Shown here: positions 36,293-44,031 of the stretch, piece after piece
How the letters are laid out: every line of letters starts with the position of its first letter
How positions within the stretch are numbered: the stretch's first letter is position 1
Source: Paenibacillus typhae
GTDB taxonomy: Bacteria; Bacillota; Bacilli; Paenibacillales; Paenibacillaceae
Reading direction: 5' to 3'
Assembly: GCF_900099765.1 (NCBI RefSeq)
Contig: NZ_FNDX01000001.1
Coordinates: 186,001-250,000 of the forward strand
Length of the DNA stretch: 64,000 nt
Notes under the pieces: model-generated
What the model saw: only the letters and a program-made list of their open reading frames with translations
Told to the model about the DNA's origin: nothing
The model's database searches: none
Program-made: the position numbers and the translations under genes

Positions 36293-36934
36293 ATGCATAG
36301 ACGTAAGGTTGTTGTCGGAGTCTTTTATATAGCCTCACTCATTTCTATTTATACTTTGAGGGGGGAACTGCTCTCTTGGCTTGACAATCTGGCTCCTAAC
36401 AGTTGGCCCATCATATTGCTGGTTTCCTCCGTAATTGCAATGTTTCCGATTATTCCTTTTGCTCTTGTATCAGGAATTCTGGGTATCAAATACGGAGTTT
36501 GGACTGGGGGAGCGATGAGTTTATTCTCATCGACGCTGGCTGCGGTTTTTTCCTATTGGATTTTTGCAACGAGAGGAAGAGCGAATCATATTAGTTCCCA
36601 AAATAAGCTGTTCGTATGGAATGAACATGTTCAGCGTCGGCCATTCCTATTTATTCTTATTGGTCGGCTGCTATCATTTATCCCCGCGATGCTGATTAAT
36701 GGATACTCAGGTTGGTTAAGGATTTCTTTTTTTTCGTACGTAATTGCAACGTTCTTGGGCAAAATCCCTACGATGCTCGTATTTGCCTATCTTGGTATCT
36801 CAACAGTATCTGGTTCGCAATACTTGTTGCCAATACTTATAATCTATGCTGTTTTTTTATTCGTCGTATATGTGTTTTATAAGAAGTTTTTTTACAATAT
36901 TTCAGCCTTTCGGAACACAGAAAATGAACCATAA
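36293..36934 (+). CDS. TVP38/TMEM64 (DedA-like, VTT domain) membrane protein
   Basis: 213 residues with about six membrane segments. The VTT hallmark region is seen in FPIIPFALVSGILGIKYGVWTGG and in GRLLSFIPAMLINGYSGWLRISF (glycine plus arginine turn). DedA-superfamily proteins act as lipid scramblases or transporters, including undecaprenyl-phosphate or phospholipid movement. It lies 60 bases after the M23 peptidase without an intervening terminator, so joint transcription is likely and would link it to envelope maintenance. Confidence 0.85.
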   Translation: MHRRKVVVGVFYIASLISIYTLRGELLSWLDNLAPNSWPIILLVSSVIAMFPIIPFALVSGILGIKYGVWTGGAMSLFSSTLAAVFSYWIFATRGRANHISSQNKLFVWNEHVQRRPFLFILIGRLLSFIPAMLINGYSGWLRISFFSYVIATFLGKIPTMLVFAYLGISTVSGSQYLLPILIIYAVFLFVVYVFYKKFFYNISAFRNTENEP

Positions 36935-36960
36935 GATTAAAAAGAAAATCTGATAACAAT

Positions 36961-36989
36961 AACAGGTCGGGTTATGCACCGGCCTGTTT
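36961..36989. terminator. Terminator between convergent TVP38 and ArsR genes
   Basis: AACAGGTCGG-GTTATGCA-CCGGCCTGTT with one wobble pair, followed by TTTG on the plus strand. Confidence 0.75.
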
Positions 36990-36997
36990 GAGTGTGA

Positions 36998-37363
36998 TTA
37001 TTCATGGCTTAAGTGTTGGAGGGTTTGTTGAAAAATCTGTTCAATATGTGTGTCGTGCAAAGAATAAAAAACAGTTTTCCCTTCTTTTCGACGCTTTACG
37101 ATGCGTAGGTTTCTTAAAAGTCTTAGCTGGTGAGAAACCGCAGATTGTCCCATATCAATTAAAATGCTTAGATCATTAACGCATAACTCTTCATGGAGAA
37201 GTGCATCTACAATTTTAATTCGAGTAGAATCACTAAAGGCTTTAAACCAATCAGCCATTTGAGATGCTGAAGTTGTATTCATCATTTTTGATTTTATAGA
37301 CTGAAATTCCTTTTCAGAAGTGATAATTGTAACTTTATCTTCCTCGTTCGTGTATCCGCCCAT
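36998..37363 (-). CDS. czrA: ArsR/SmtB-family metal-responsive repressor, CzrA-like
   Basis: 121 residues from ATG 37363 (AGGAAGG 8 bases upstream; an in-frame GTG lies at 37372). The winged helix is visible in ELCVNDLSILIDMGQSAVSHQLRLLRN, with the recognition helix around QSAVSHQLRLL. The last helix carries D-x-H-x10-H-x2-H (LHDTHIEQ...QHLSHE), the alpha-5 zinc site of CzrA and SmtB; the CxC of the CadC alpha-3N site is absent. It should therefore sense Zn(II)/Co(II) and release DNA when metal binds. It is divergent from cadA copy 2 and is the best candidate reader of the four 16-bp operators. The symbol is by similarity of sensing motif. Confidence 0.9.
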   Translation of the reverse strand: MGGYTNEEDKVTIITSEKEFQSIKSKMMNTTSASQMADWFKAFSDSTRIKIVDALLHEELCVNDLSILIDMGQSAVSHQLRLLRNLRIVKRRKEGKTVFYSLHDTHIEQIFQQTLQHLSHE

Positions 37364-37407
37364 TATTTTCACCTTCCTGTATCAACAGCTTTTTTATAGT
37401 ATATCAT

Positions 37408-37463
37408 GTTTGCTGAAAAATCTATTATCTTAGCAAACTAAGCCATGCCACATTGTTTGCTAA
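37408..37463. promoter_or_regulatory. GTTTGCT(A/G)A half-site cluster in the arsR-cadA intergenic region
   Basis: GTTTGCTGA at 37408-37416, its reverse complement TTAGCAAAC at 37430-37438, and GTTTGCTAA at 37455-37463. The first two form an inverted repeat over the likely arsR promoter (TATACT on the minus strand). The motif differs from the 16-bp operator, so another regulator may act here. Confidence 0.45.
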
Positions 37464-37477
37464 TCGCTGCTAAAACA

Positions 37478-37534
37478 TTGACTTGGATAAATGAGTAAGC
37501 ATATAATGTAATTAATACATGAACACTTGCTCAT
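37478..37534 (+). promoter_or_regulatory. Promoter plus ArsR/CzrA-type operator, cadA copy 2
   Basis: TTGACT (37478-37483), 18-bp spacer, TATAAT (37502-37507), then 11 bases later ATGAACACTTGCTCAT (37519-37534). Promoter geometry is the same as at cadA copy 1. An ATGAGTAAGCAT (37491-37502) touching the -10 box may be a weaker half-site. Confidence 0.85.
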
Positions 37535-37562
37535 ATATATTTCTTTTGAGGAGATGACGATA

Positions 37563-39818
37563 TTGGGACAATTAGGTCAAGCTAAAGAAACCGTGAAGCG
37601 TGAATTGTTGTTAGAAGGACTGGACTGTGCGAACTGTGCTTTGAAAATTGAGAATGGAGTAAAAAAAATCCAAGGCGTTTCAGATTGCTCTGTAAATTTT
37701 GTGAATAAAACGTTGTCTTTTGAGGCAAACAAAGATAAGGATGAAGAAATTGTAACTGCGGCAACTAAGCTGGTTAATAAGCTTGAACCGCATATTGAAG
37801 TTAGTATCAAGAGCAAAGGAGGGGCAAGTCGAGTGCGTGCAAAAGAAGGAAATAACCATAACCATTCTCATGGGGGACACGAAGGCCATTCACATGCTAG
37901 CGATGGTCATGCAGGCCATTCTCATGGAGAAGATGGTCATGAGGGCCATTCTCATGACGTCGGCAAAAACAAAATAAGAATAATGTTAATTCGTTTAGCT
38001 TTAGGTGCAGTTATTGGCGCAGTTGGATTATTAGGCTCTTTTACAGGATGGGTAGAATTTACAATTTTTTTGGCAGCATATCTCCTGATCGGGGGAGATA
38101 TTGTCCTTCAAGCGTTAAAGAACATTCTTCGTGGTCAAGTGTTTGATGAATACTTCCTGATGTCTGTAGCCACAATCGGTGCATTCGCCATACAGGAGTA
38201 TCCTGAAGGTGTAGCAGTAATGCTCTTTTATCAGGTGGGTGAATTGTTTCAAAGTATTGCCATTAACCGATCCCGTAAATCAATCAGTGCGTTATTAGAT
38301 ATCAGGCCGGATTATGCAAATCTAAAAACCGGAAATGATACAAAACGTGTATCACCGGAAGAGGTTAACATTGGTGACCATATTGTTGTAAAACCAGGAG
38401 AAAAGGTACCATTAGATGGAATTGTGCTTGAAGGAAGCTCTGCGGTAGACACCTCTGCGCTAACCGGTGAATCAATGCCGCGGGAAGTAGAAGTCAGGAG
38501 CGAGGTCCTGGGCGGTTTTATTAATAAAAATGGTGTTTTAACGATAGAAGTAACTAAACCGTTTGGAGAATCCACGGTATCCAAGATATTGGAACTTGTT
38601 GAAAATGCAAGCAGTAAAAAAGCGCCGACAGAAAAATTCATCTCAAAATTTGCACGTTACTACACGCCGGTAGTTGTAATCGTCGCTTTACTCTTGGCTG
38701 TGGTGCCTCCTCTAATTTTAAGTGGGGCTACTTTTTCAGATTGGATCTACCGTGCACTTGTCTTTCTGGTCATATCTTGCCCGTGTGCGCTTGTGGTTTC
38801 TATTCCTCTCGGTTTCTTTGGAGGAATTGGTGCAGCATCTAAGACAGGGATTCTCGTCAAGGGAAGCAATTACCTGGAAGCTTTAAATGATGTGAAATAC
38901 GTAGTCTTTGATAAGACGGGGACGCTAACTAAGGGAGCCTTTAAAGTTACTAGCATTAAACCGGTTGCCGGATATACCAAAGATGAACTCCTGGAATATG
39001 CAGCTGCCGCGGAATTGCATTCAACTCATCCGATTGCTGAATCAATCAGAGTTGCCTATGGTAAGGAAATAAATGAAGATCGGTTGGATGGTTACAATGA
39101 AATTTCAGGACATGGGATACAAGTAGCAGTTCAAGGAAATGAGGTCTTAGCCGGTAACATTAAGTTGATGAACAAGTTTGGAATAACCTTTGACACTCCT
39201 AATGAAGCAGGGACGGTTATTCATGTTGCAATCGAAAAGAAATATGCAGGCTACATTGTTATCGCAGATGAGATTAAAGATGATTCTGCAAAAGCAATAC
39301 AATCTTTAAAAGAATTAGGTATTAAGAAAACCGTGATGTTAACAGGGGACTCCAAGGTAGTTGGTGATTCTGTAGGAAAACAATTAGGCATAGATGAAGT
39401 GCATGCAGAATTACTTCCACAGCACAAAGTGGATGAGATCGAGAAGATAATGCAGAGTAAACCGGCCAAGGAAAAAATTATTTTTGTCGGAGACGGTATT
39501 AATGATACCCCCGTGTTAGCCAGAGCCGATGTTGGGATCGCAATGGGGGGGTTAGGGTCAGATGCTGCTATTGAAGCTGCTGATATCGTAATTATGACGG
39601 ATGAACCATCAAAAATTTCGTCTGCTATTCGGATTGCTAAAAGGACCAGACGAATTGTTTGGCAGAATATCATCTTTGCACTGGGAGTAAAAGCTGCATT
39701 TTTGATTTTAGGCGCTTTTGGCTTTGCTACAATGTGGGAAGCAGTATTTTCAGATGTAGGGGTGACGGTGATTGCAGTTCTTAATGCTATGCGCGTATTA
39801 AAAGTGAACCAATCGTAG
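37563..39818 (+). CDS. cadA: Heavy-metal P1B-type ATPase, CadA/ZntA-like (copy 2)
   Basis: 751 residues if translation starts at TTG 37563, which has GAGGAG 9 bases upstream; the ATG at 37554 touches the same GAGGAG and the frame start at 37527 lies in the operator. Layout equals copy 1: HMA-like domain with DCANCALKIENG, a His-rich linker with repeated GHEGHSH/GHAGHSHGEDG units, TGES, CPC (C406-P407-C408), D450 in DKTGTLT, STHPIA and GDGINDTP. The linker has a clear internal repeat and more histidines than copy 1. Expected role: Zn(II)/Cd(II) export. Long identical runs such as VSIPLGFFGGIGAAS show that the two copies arose by duplication or come from close relatives. Confidence 0.94.
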   Translation: MGQLGQAKETVKRELLLEGLDCANCALKIENGVKKIQGVSDCSVNFVNKTLSFEANKDKDEEIVTAATKLVNKLEPHIEVSIKSKGGASRVRAKEGNNHNHSHGGHEGHSHASDGHAGHSHGEDGHEGHSHDVGKNKIRIMLIRLALGAVIGAVGLLGSFTGWVEFTIFLAAYLLIGGDIVLQALKNILRGQVFDEYFLMSVATIGAFAIQEYPEGVAVMLFYQVGELFQSIAINRSRKSISALLDIRPDYANLKTGNDTKRVSPEEVNIGDHIVVKPGEKVPLDGIVLEGSSAVDTSALTGESMPREVEVRSEVLGGFINKNGVLTIEVTKPFGESTVSKILELVENASSKKAPTEKFISKFARYYTPVVVIVALLLAVVPPLILSGATFSDWIYRALVFLVISCPCALVVSIPLGFFGGIGAASKTGILVKGSNYLEALNDVKYVVFDKTGTLTKGAFKVTSIKPVAGYTKDELLEYAAAAELHSTHPIAESIRVAYGKEINEDRLDGYNEISGHGIQVAVQGNEVLAGNIKLMNKFGITFDTPNEAGTVIHVAIEKKYAGYIVIADEIKDDSAKAIQSLKELGIKKTVMLTGDSKVVGDSVGKQLGIDEVHAELLPQHKVDEIEKIMQSKPAKEKIIFVGDGINDTPVLARADVGIAMGGLGSDAAIEAADIVIMTDEPSKISSAIRIAKRTRRIVWQNIIFALGVKAAFLILGAFGFATMWEAVFSDVGVTVIAVLNAMRVLKVNQS

Positions 39819-39871
39819 TAGTTTTCACCAAAGAGATTCATTTGAAATGTTAAAAAACTATAAAATTAAAG

Positions 39872-39910
39872 ACCGCGCAAAAATCGATTCGATTTTTGTG
39901 CGGTATTTTT
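39872..39910 (+). terminator. Rho-independent terminator after cadA copy 2
   Basis: Near-perfect 16-bp stem ACCGCGCAAAAATCGA / TCGATTTTTGTGCGGT followed by ATTTTTT. The IS256-type element is inserted 20 bases further on. Confidence 0.92.
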
Positions 39911-39930
39911 TAAGAACTTATAGTGAGACT

Positions 39931-41340
39931 GGTAGCGTCAAGAAGTTTGTGTAAAAGATTAGAAGTACCTCCCCGGGGTTACGGGTTGAGGGTGTAGGTG
40001 TTTCTGGGGGAGGGGGAACCCCGACCCCAGAAACAGGATTCATCAGCTACTTCTCTTCAGGTGCGGGTACATAAGGGTAGGGTAGCGTGCTTCAAATAGC
40101 TCATTTAGCTTCTTTTTAACGGTGTCCATCCCAAAGCCTGAGACGACCCGCTGCCCAAACGGTTCATTGTAGTCTAGCATTTCTAGGTACACGATTTTCT
40201 CTGCTGCATCCATATTCGTCAAGCTGTTCATCGGTTTAAGGCGCTTGCGGATTTCCTTGTTCATTCGCTCAATGGGATTCGATGTATAGATCGCTTTGCG
40301 GATGGGCTCCGGGTACTTGTAGAATGTCAGGAGCGTAGGCAATTGTTTTTCCCATGACTTTGTTTCTTTCGCAGCTTGTTCCACTTGGCTTTGAACGTAT
40401 CAAAGCAAGCCCGGGCCAACTCCTCATCCCGTGCGGTATACACCATCTTCAGCCCTTCAAGGACATCCGTTTTGTGCTCGATTCGGATTTTGGGAAACGT
40501 GGCCCGCACTTTATGCACGACAAATGCTGCACATCCGCCTAAGGGTACGTTTCCTTAAAGGCCGCATCGAGCCCGGGAAGCCTGTCAAACACACCCAACA
40601 GTACTTCCTGAGCTCCACGGTTGTACAGGTCTTTTAGGACCTCCCGCCAGCCGTTCGAACTCTCTTGACCACCGATGTAGAACCCGAGGATTTGACGTTG
40701 TCCTTCTTCGTCGATGCCCATCGCAAAGTAGACCACTTCGCCAAGGACGGTGCCGCGTTTGAGCTTCACGTACAGTCCATCCAGGTAGATCACGGAGTAG
40801 CGCTTGCTCAGCGGTCGTTTCTGCCACTGGTGAATATCGTCAAGGACGGTAGCGGTAATGTTGCTGACCGTCGTAGGAGAGTACTGGCTGCCGAACATAC
40901 TTTCAAAGAACCGGGCGACGTCCCGCGTCCCCATACCGCTTTTGATCTGGATTACCGCCTCCTCAAGCCACCCGTCCCGGCGTTGTTACGGCTCAAACAT
41001 CTGCTTTTGGAAGAGACCCTGGCGGTCGCGGGGGACCTCCAGATCCTCCAGGTTGCCGTATTTCGTGTGCAGATTTCGCGTGTAGTATCCGTTGCGGCTT
41101 TTGCGTGTACCGCTTCCTCGCTCGTCATGAACACCTGGATTTCAGCACGCATAATGGATTCTATGTTGTCTTTGACAAACTGAGTGACAAGATTTTCAAA
41201 TAGATTATTTAGCGGGTTTTCGGGTAAAATAGTCATCGAGTAGGGTTCCTCCTAGGTGGTTTCGCAATCCCGAGGATACCCTACTTTTTTGTTGCCTGGC
41301 TAGGCTCCAAATACTGGTACACAACTTATTTTACGCCATC
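39931..41340. mobile_element. IS256-family insertion sequence with decayed transposase
   Basis: 1410 bp bounded by an exact 8-bp target duplication GTGAGACT (39923-39930 and 41341-41348). The termini are imperfect inverted repeats: left GGTAGCGTCAAGAAGTTTGT and right, read on the minus strand, GATGGCGTAAAATAAGTTGT. The transposase runs on the minus strand with motifs of the IS256/MULE group but is broken by frameshifts. Higher GC than the DNA around it. Perfect duplications with a broken gene suggest the copy was inactive on arrival or decayed soon after. Confidence 0.92.
40043..41236 (-). pseudogene. IS256-family transposase, frameshifted
   Basis: Pieces of one transposase in at least three changes of frame: N-terminus 41236 to about 41085 (LNNLFENLVTQFVKDNIESI), then a frame with the GTRDVARFFESMFG helix and first catalytic aspartate in YLDGLYVKLKR (to about 40539, second aspartate region GVFDRLPGLD), a piece at 40518-40327 (TARDEELARACFDTFKAKWN), and the C-terminus 40384-40043 with the glutamate motif NPIERMNKEIRKRLK. 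Intact members are about 390 residues in one frame. It cannot give a full-length enzyme without frameshifting. Confidence 0.9.
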
Positions 41341-41427
41341 GTGAGACTCAGCTTCAGTCCATTTCCAACATAATTAAATGAATATAAATACCTTACTCTA
41401 TCTGGATTACACTCAGCCGTGGGGAAA

Positions 41428-41655
41428 ATGTTTAGGGAAGATAATAAACGACAACCAGATATAAGAACTTCTATCGAAAAGATTATGGATGATTATGAAG
41501 AAAATTTTGAAGTTAGTAAGGTTTGTGAATATACAATTTATTTATCAATTTTGAAGAGAATGGAATCGATTGTAAGAGAGACAGACTCTCAGCGGAGTTA
41601 TTTAATAAGTGAGTTCTTTCCGGGGGTTAACATTGAGAATGTAGCAGGAAATTAA
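41428..41655 (+). CDS. Small hypothetical protein, possibly truncated at the 5' end
   Basis: 75-77 residues (GTG at 41419 or ATG at 41428), highly charged: RTSIEKIMDDYEENFEV, YLISEFFPGVNIENV. The start lies only 79-88 bases from the IS256 end and the ribosome site is poor (GGGG close to the ATG), so the original 5' part may be lost. Its stop TAA overlaps the ATG of the next frame (TAATG), a sign of an old coupled gene pair. I do not recognise the family; small acidic proteins in such pairs are often immunity proteins, but that is a guess. Confidence 0.45.
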   Translation: MFREDNKRQPDIRTSIEKIMDDYEENFEVSKVCEYTIYLSILKRMESIVRETDSQRSYLISEFFPGVNIENVAGN

Positions 41656-41867
41656 TGTGGATGCTTAGTAGTGATAACACAAAATTAAATGAAACTACTT
41701 TAGAACAATTAATATTAATGGATGGGCATACAGAATTTTTACGTTAAATTGAGGAAATTTTAGAAGAAATTAAAAAAGAATTGGACCCTCAGGAATATAA
41801 AACTATTGAGAATGACTATGTCATATTGGATAGACCTTTTGATGAAAATTCTATGATTCAAGCTTAA
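41655..41867 (+). pseudogene. Small hypothetical gene with one internal stop
   Basis: From ATG 41655 the frame reads MWMLSSDNTKLNETTLEQLI...FLR, hits TAA at 41745-41747, and continues in the same frame IEEILEEIKKELDPQEYKT...ENSMIQA to a stop at 41865. A single C-to-T change (CAA to TAA) would explain the interruption. The combined product would be 70 residues, acidic and helical. No known family recognised. Confidence 0.45.
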
Positions 41868-42353
41868 AGTGAATTGATTTTCTACTCCTACAAAGAAAAG
41901 AGTTTAAAGAATCAAATGTTTATTTTTACTTTCTAAACACCTCGGGGCTGAAGCTCCCCCTTGGTGTGGTCAGTATTGTTTACTGATCCACATGATAATT
42001 TCTACTCCCATGAATTTCACGGATAAGTAAAATTTTTTCATGCGGTACCCTCCTCACAATAGTAGCTAACAGTTAATCATATGATTTCTTTTAGGTTTTA
42101 TTACTCTTAACCTGACTATAGGGGATACTACGGCGCTGATTTTATTTATGATATAACATCACCTGAACAGAACATTAGTTCTTCTTTTGGCTGTTTAGTG
42201 GTATACTGAGATAAAATGTATAGAATAAACTTTTTAAGTTAAATCTAATTCATTACGATACTTAAAAAATCTTAATAACGACTAAAAAAGACAACAATCG
42301 ACGTATATTGTCTGGTATTATTGGACTATATTACCATACGTGGAGGCGTTGTT
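41868..42353. other. Gene-free stretch with two adjacent hairpins
   Basis: About 490 AT-rich bases. Hairpin 1 (41937-41967): ACACC-TC-GGGG...CCCC-TT-GGTGT. Hairpin 2 (41967-41990): TGGTCAGTA-TTGTT-TACTGATCCA. TTTCTACTCC occurs on both sides (41880-41889 and 42000-42009). Two strong subterminal hairpins with no ORF resemble the end, or RNA scaffold, of an IS200/IS605-type element whose genes are gone. The rest, up to the next ribosome site, shows nothing recognisable. Confidence 0.4.
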
Positions 42354-43409
42354 ATGGATGGAATTATAGACTTCAAAAATTTCAATGATATTAACCTAAA
42401 CGATCCTTTCTTTGATACATTAAAAGAAGATTATCCTGGATTTGGACAATGGTTTAAGAAGAAGGGGAATGAGTTAGCTCAAGTATTTTATAATGAGTCA
42501 GGCAATCTCGAAGCCTTTCTATATATGAAAACTGAGATAGGTCCAATCAATGATGTTCGGCCCGTACTGGATAACGGGTTATGGCTAAAAGTCGGAACCA
42601 TGAAAGTTAATCCCCATGGGACTAGACTCGGAGAGCGATTCATAAAAAAAATTCTTGATTATGCTATTGTCAAAGATATTAAGAATATTTATGTTACTGT
42701 TTTCAGAAAGCATCAAAAATTAGTACAAACTTTTAAAAAATATGGTTTTATTGAAAGCGGGATAAAGTCATCGTCAGCAGGTGAAGAATTAGTATTTACA
42801 AAAAATTTAAAAGACATCGTAAATAACACCCTTCATGATTATCCACTGGTCGCATCAAGAAATAAAGCTAAACATTTGTTATCAGTAAAACCTAAATATC
42901 ATACGAACTTATTCCCTGATTCTATTTTAAATAATGAAAGCTTCGATATCATCTCGGACGTTTCTCATACCAATAGCATACATAAAGTGTATCTCTCATC
43001 AATGCCGGGATTAGCTTCTGTTAAAGCTGGAGATCTGTTGGTAATATATAGGACTAAAACTGAAAATACGGTTGCGTGGTACACGTCTGTTGCAACTTCA
43101 ATTTGTGTAATTGAAGAAGTTAAAAGTCCTCGTGATTTTTCAAGTTTGGAATCATATATGAAGTATTGTAAGAGTTATTCTGTTTTAACGGATTCAGAAC
43201 TACTAGAATACTGGTATAAAAAAGGGCGAGTTTACATAATCAAAATGACATATAATATTGCATTTAGAAAAAGGCTAAATCGAAAAAGATTAGTTGAAGA
43301 AGTCGGATTAGACAAAAATGACTATTGGGGTTGTATAACTCTTTCGGATCAAGAGTTTGAAAAAATACTAACTTTAGGTGATGTTTATGAAAGTCTTATT
43401 ATCAATTAA
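42354..43409 (+). CDS. GNAT-like acetyltransferase fused to an unassigned C-terminal domain
   Basis: 351 residues from ATG 42354 (GGAGG 8 bases upstream; the frame start at 42321 is a TTG). Residues about 1-160 look like a GNAT fold: MKVNPHGTRLGERFIKKILDYA (acetyl-CoA loop region), then FRKHQKLVQTFKKYGFIESG. Residues about 190-351 form a second domain with GDLLVIYRTK, SICVIEEVKS and WGCITLSDQEFEKIL, reminiscent of PUA/EVE/ASCH-like folds that bind RNA or modified bases. It overlaps the ASCH-domain gene that follows, so the two probably work together. Function is unknown; the pairing recalls tRNA- or translation-targeting accessory systems. Confidence 0.6.
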   Translation: MDGIIDFKNFNDINLNDPFFDTLKEDYPGFGQWFKKKGNELAQVFYNESGNLEAFLYMKTEIGPINDVRPVLDNGLWLKVGTMKVNPHGTRLGERFIKKILDYAIVKDIKNIYVTVFRKHQKLVQTFKKYGFIESGIKSSSAGEELVFTKNLKDIVNNTLHDYPLVASRNKAKHLLSVKPKYHTNLFPDSILNNESFDIISDVSHTNSIHKVYLSSMPGLASVKAGDLLVIYRTKTENTVAWYTSVATSICVIEEVKSPRDFSSLESYMKYCKSYSVLTDSELLEYWYKKGRVYIIKMTYNIAFRKRLNRKRLVEEVGLDKNDYWGCITLSDQEFEKILTLGDVYESLIIN

Positions 43410-43758
43410 ACCTGAATATGTAGAAAAAATATTTAACGGAGAAAAAAAATACGAATATAGAAAAGTCATTTTTAAAAAAAATGTAGATACGATTGTTGTA
43501 TATTCCACGATGCCTGAAGGGCTAATAGTAGGAGAGTTTAAAGTTGATACTATCCTATTCGATAGTCCAGAGTTAATCTGGAATGAAACGAAAAAATTTG
43601 CTGGGGTTAGCGCAAAGTTCTTTAAAGAATATTTTGCAAACAGACACGAAGGTTATGCAATTAAGATAATCGACCCAGTGAGATATGAGAAGCCAATTGA
43701 TCCAAAGCTTGAATTTGATTCCTTCTATGCTCCTCAATCATTTTGTTACATAACATAA
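43387..43758 (+). CDS. ASCH-domain protein
   Basis: 123 residues from ATG 43387; AGGTG six bases upstream is inside the overlap with the previous gene. The sequence KVLLSIKPEYVEKIFNGEKKYEYRKV is the standard opening of ASCH domains (PF04266), followed by VYSTMPEGLIVGEFKVD. ASCH domains have a PUA-like fold and some act on or bind nucleosides or RNA. The 23-base overlap with the GNAT-like gene implies coupled translation and a shared task. Confidence 0.8.
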   Translation: MKVLLSIKPEYVEKIFNGEKKYEYRKVIFKKNVDTIVVYSTMPEGLIVGEFKVDTILFDSPELIWNETKKFAGVSAKFFKEYFANRHEGYAIKIIDPVRYEKPIDPKLEFDSFYAPQSFCYIT

Positions 43759-44031
43759 CAAATATGGTTTATGTGTAAAGAACTGATTGAATGCTTGAAA
43801 AGCAAACTTATATTTAATCAAATATAATACTACTTGGTAGAAATAACTTTGACATATAGTCCCTGGCCATATTAGAGCTAGAAATCTCAAAGTTTATTGT
43901 GAATATATGTATTGCTGTAGACCTGCGCCAAACGTAGAGTTCTCTTCTTTCTTGTCTCTTCTAAAAGGATTGTTTTGTTTTAAAGACAATTTTAAACTAG
44001 TGAATCAGGGCATTCATTAAGTGGAGGTTTT

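Noticed and set aside
40665..41183. 172-codon plus-strand ORF across the IS256 element
   Set aside because: Antisense to clear transposase motifs (YLDGLYVKLKR, GTRDVARFFES), so it is a shadow ORF.
43830..43850. CTACTTGGTAG palindrome as a further BlaI-type box
   Set aside because: It lacks the TACAnnnTGTA core and the AATATA flank shared by the other three sites.
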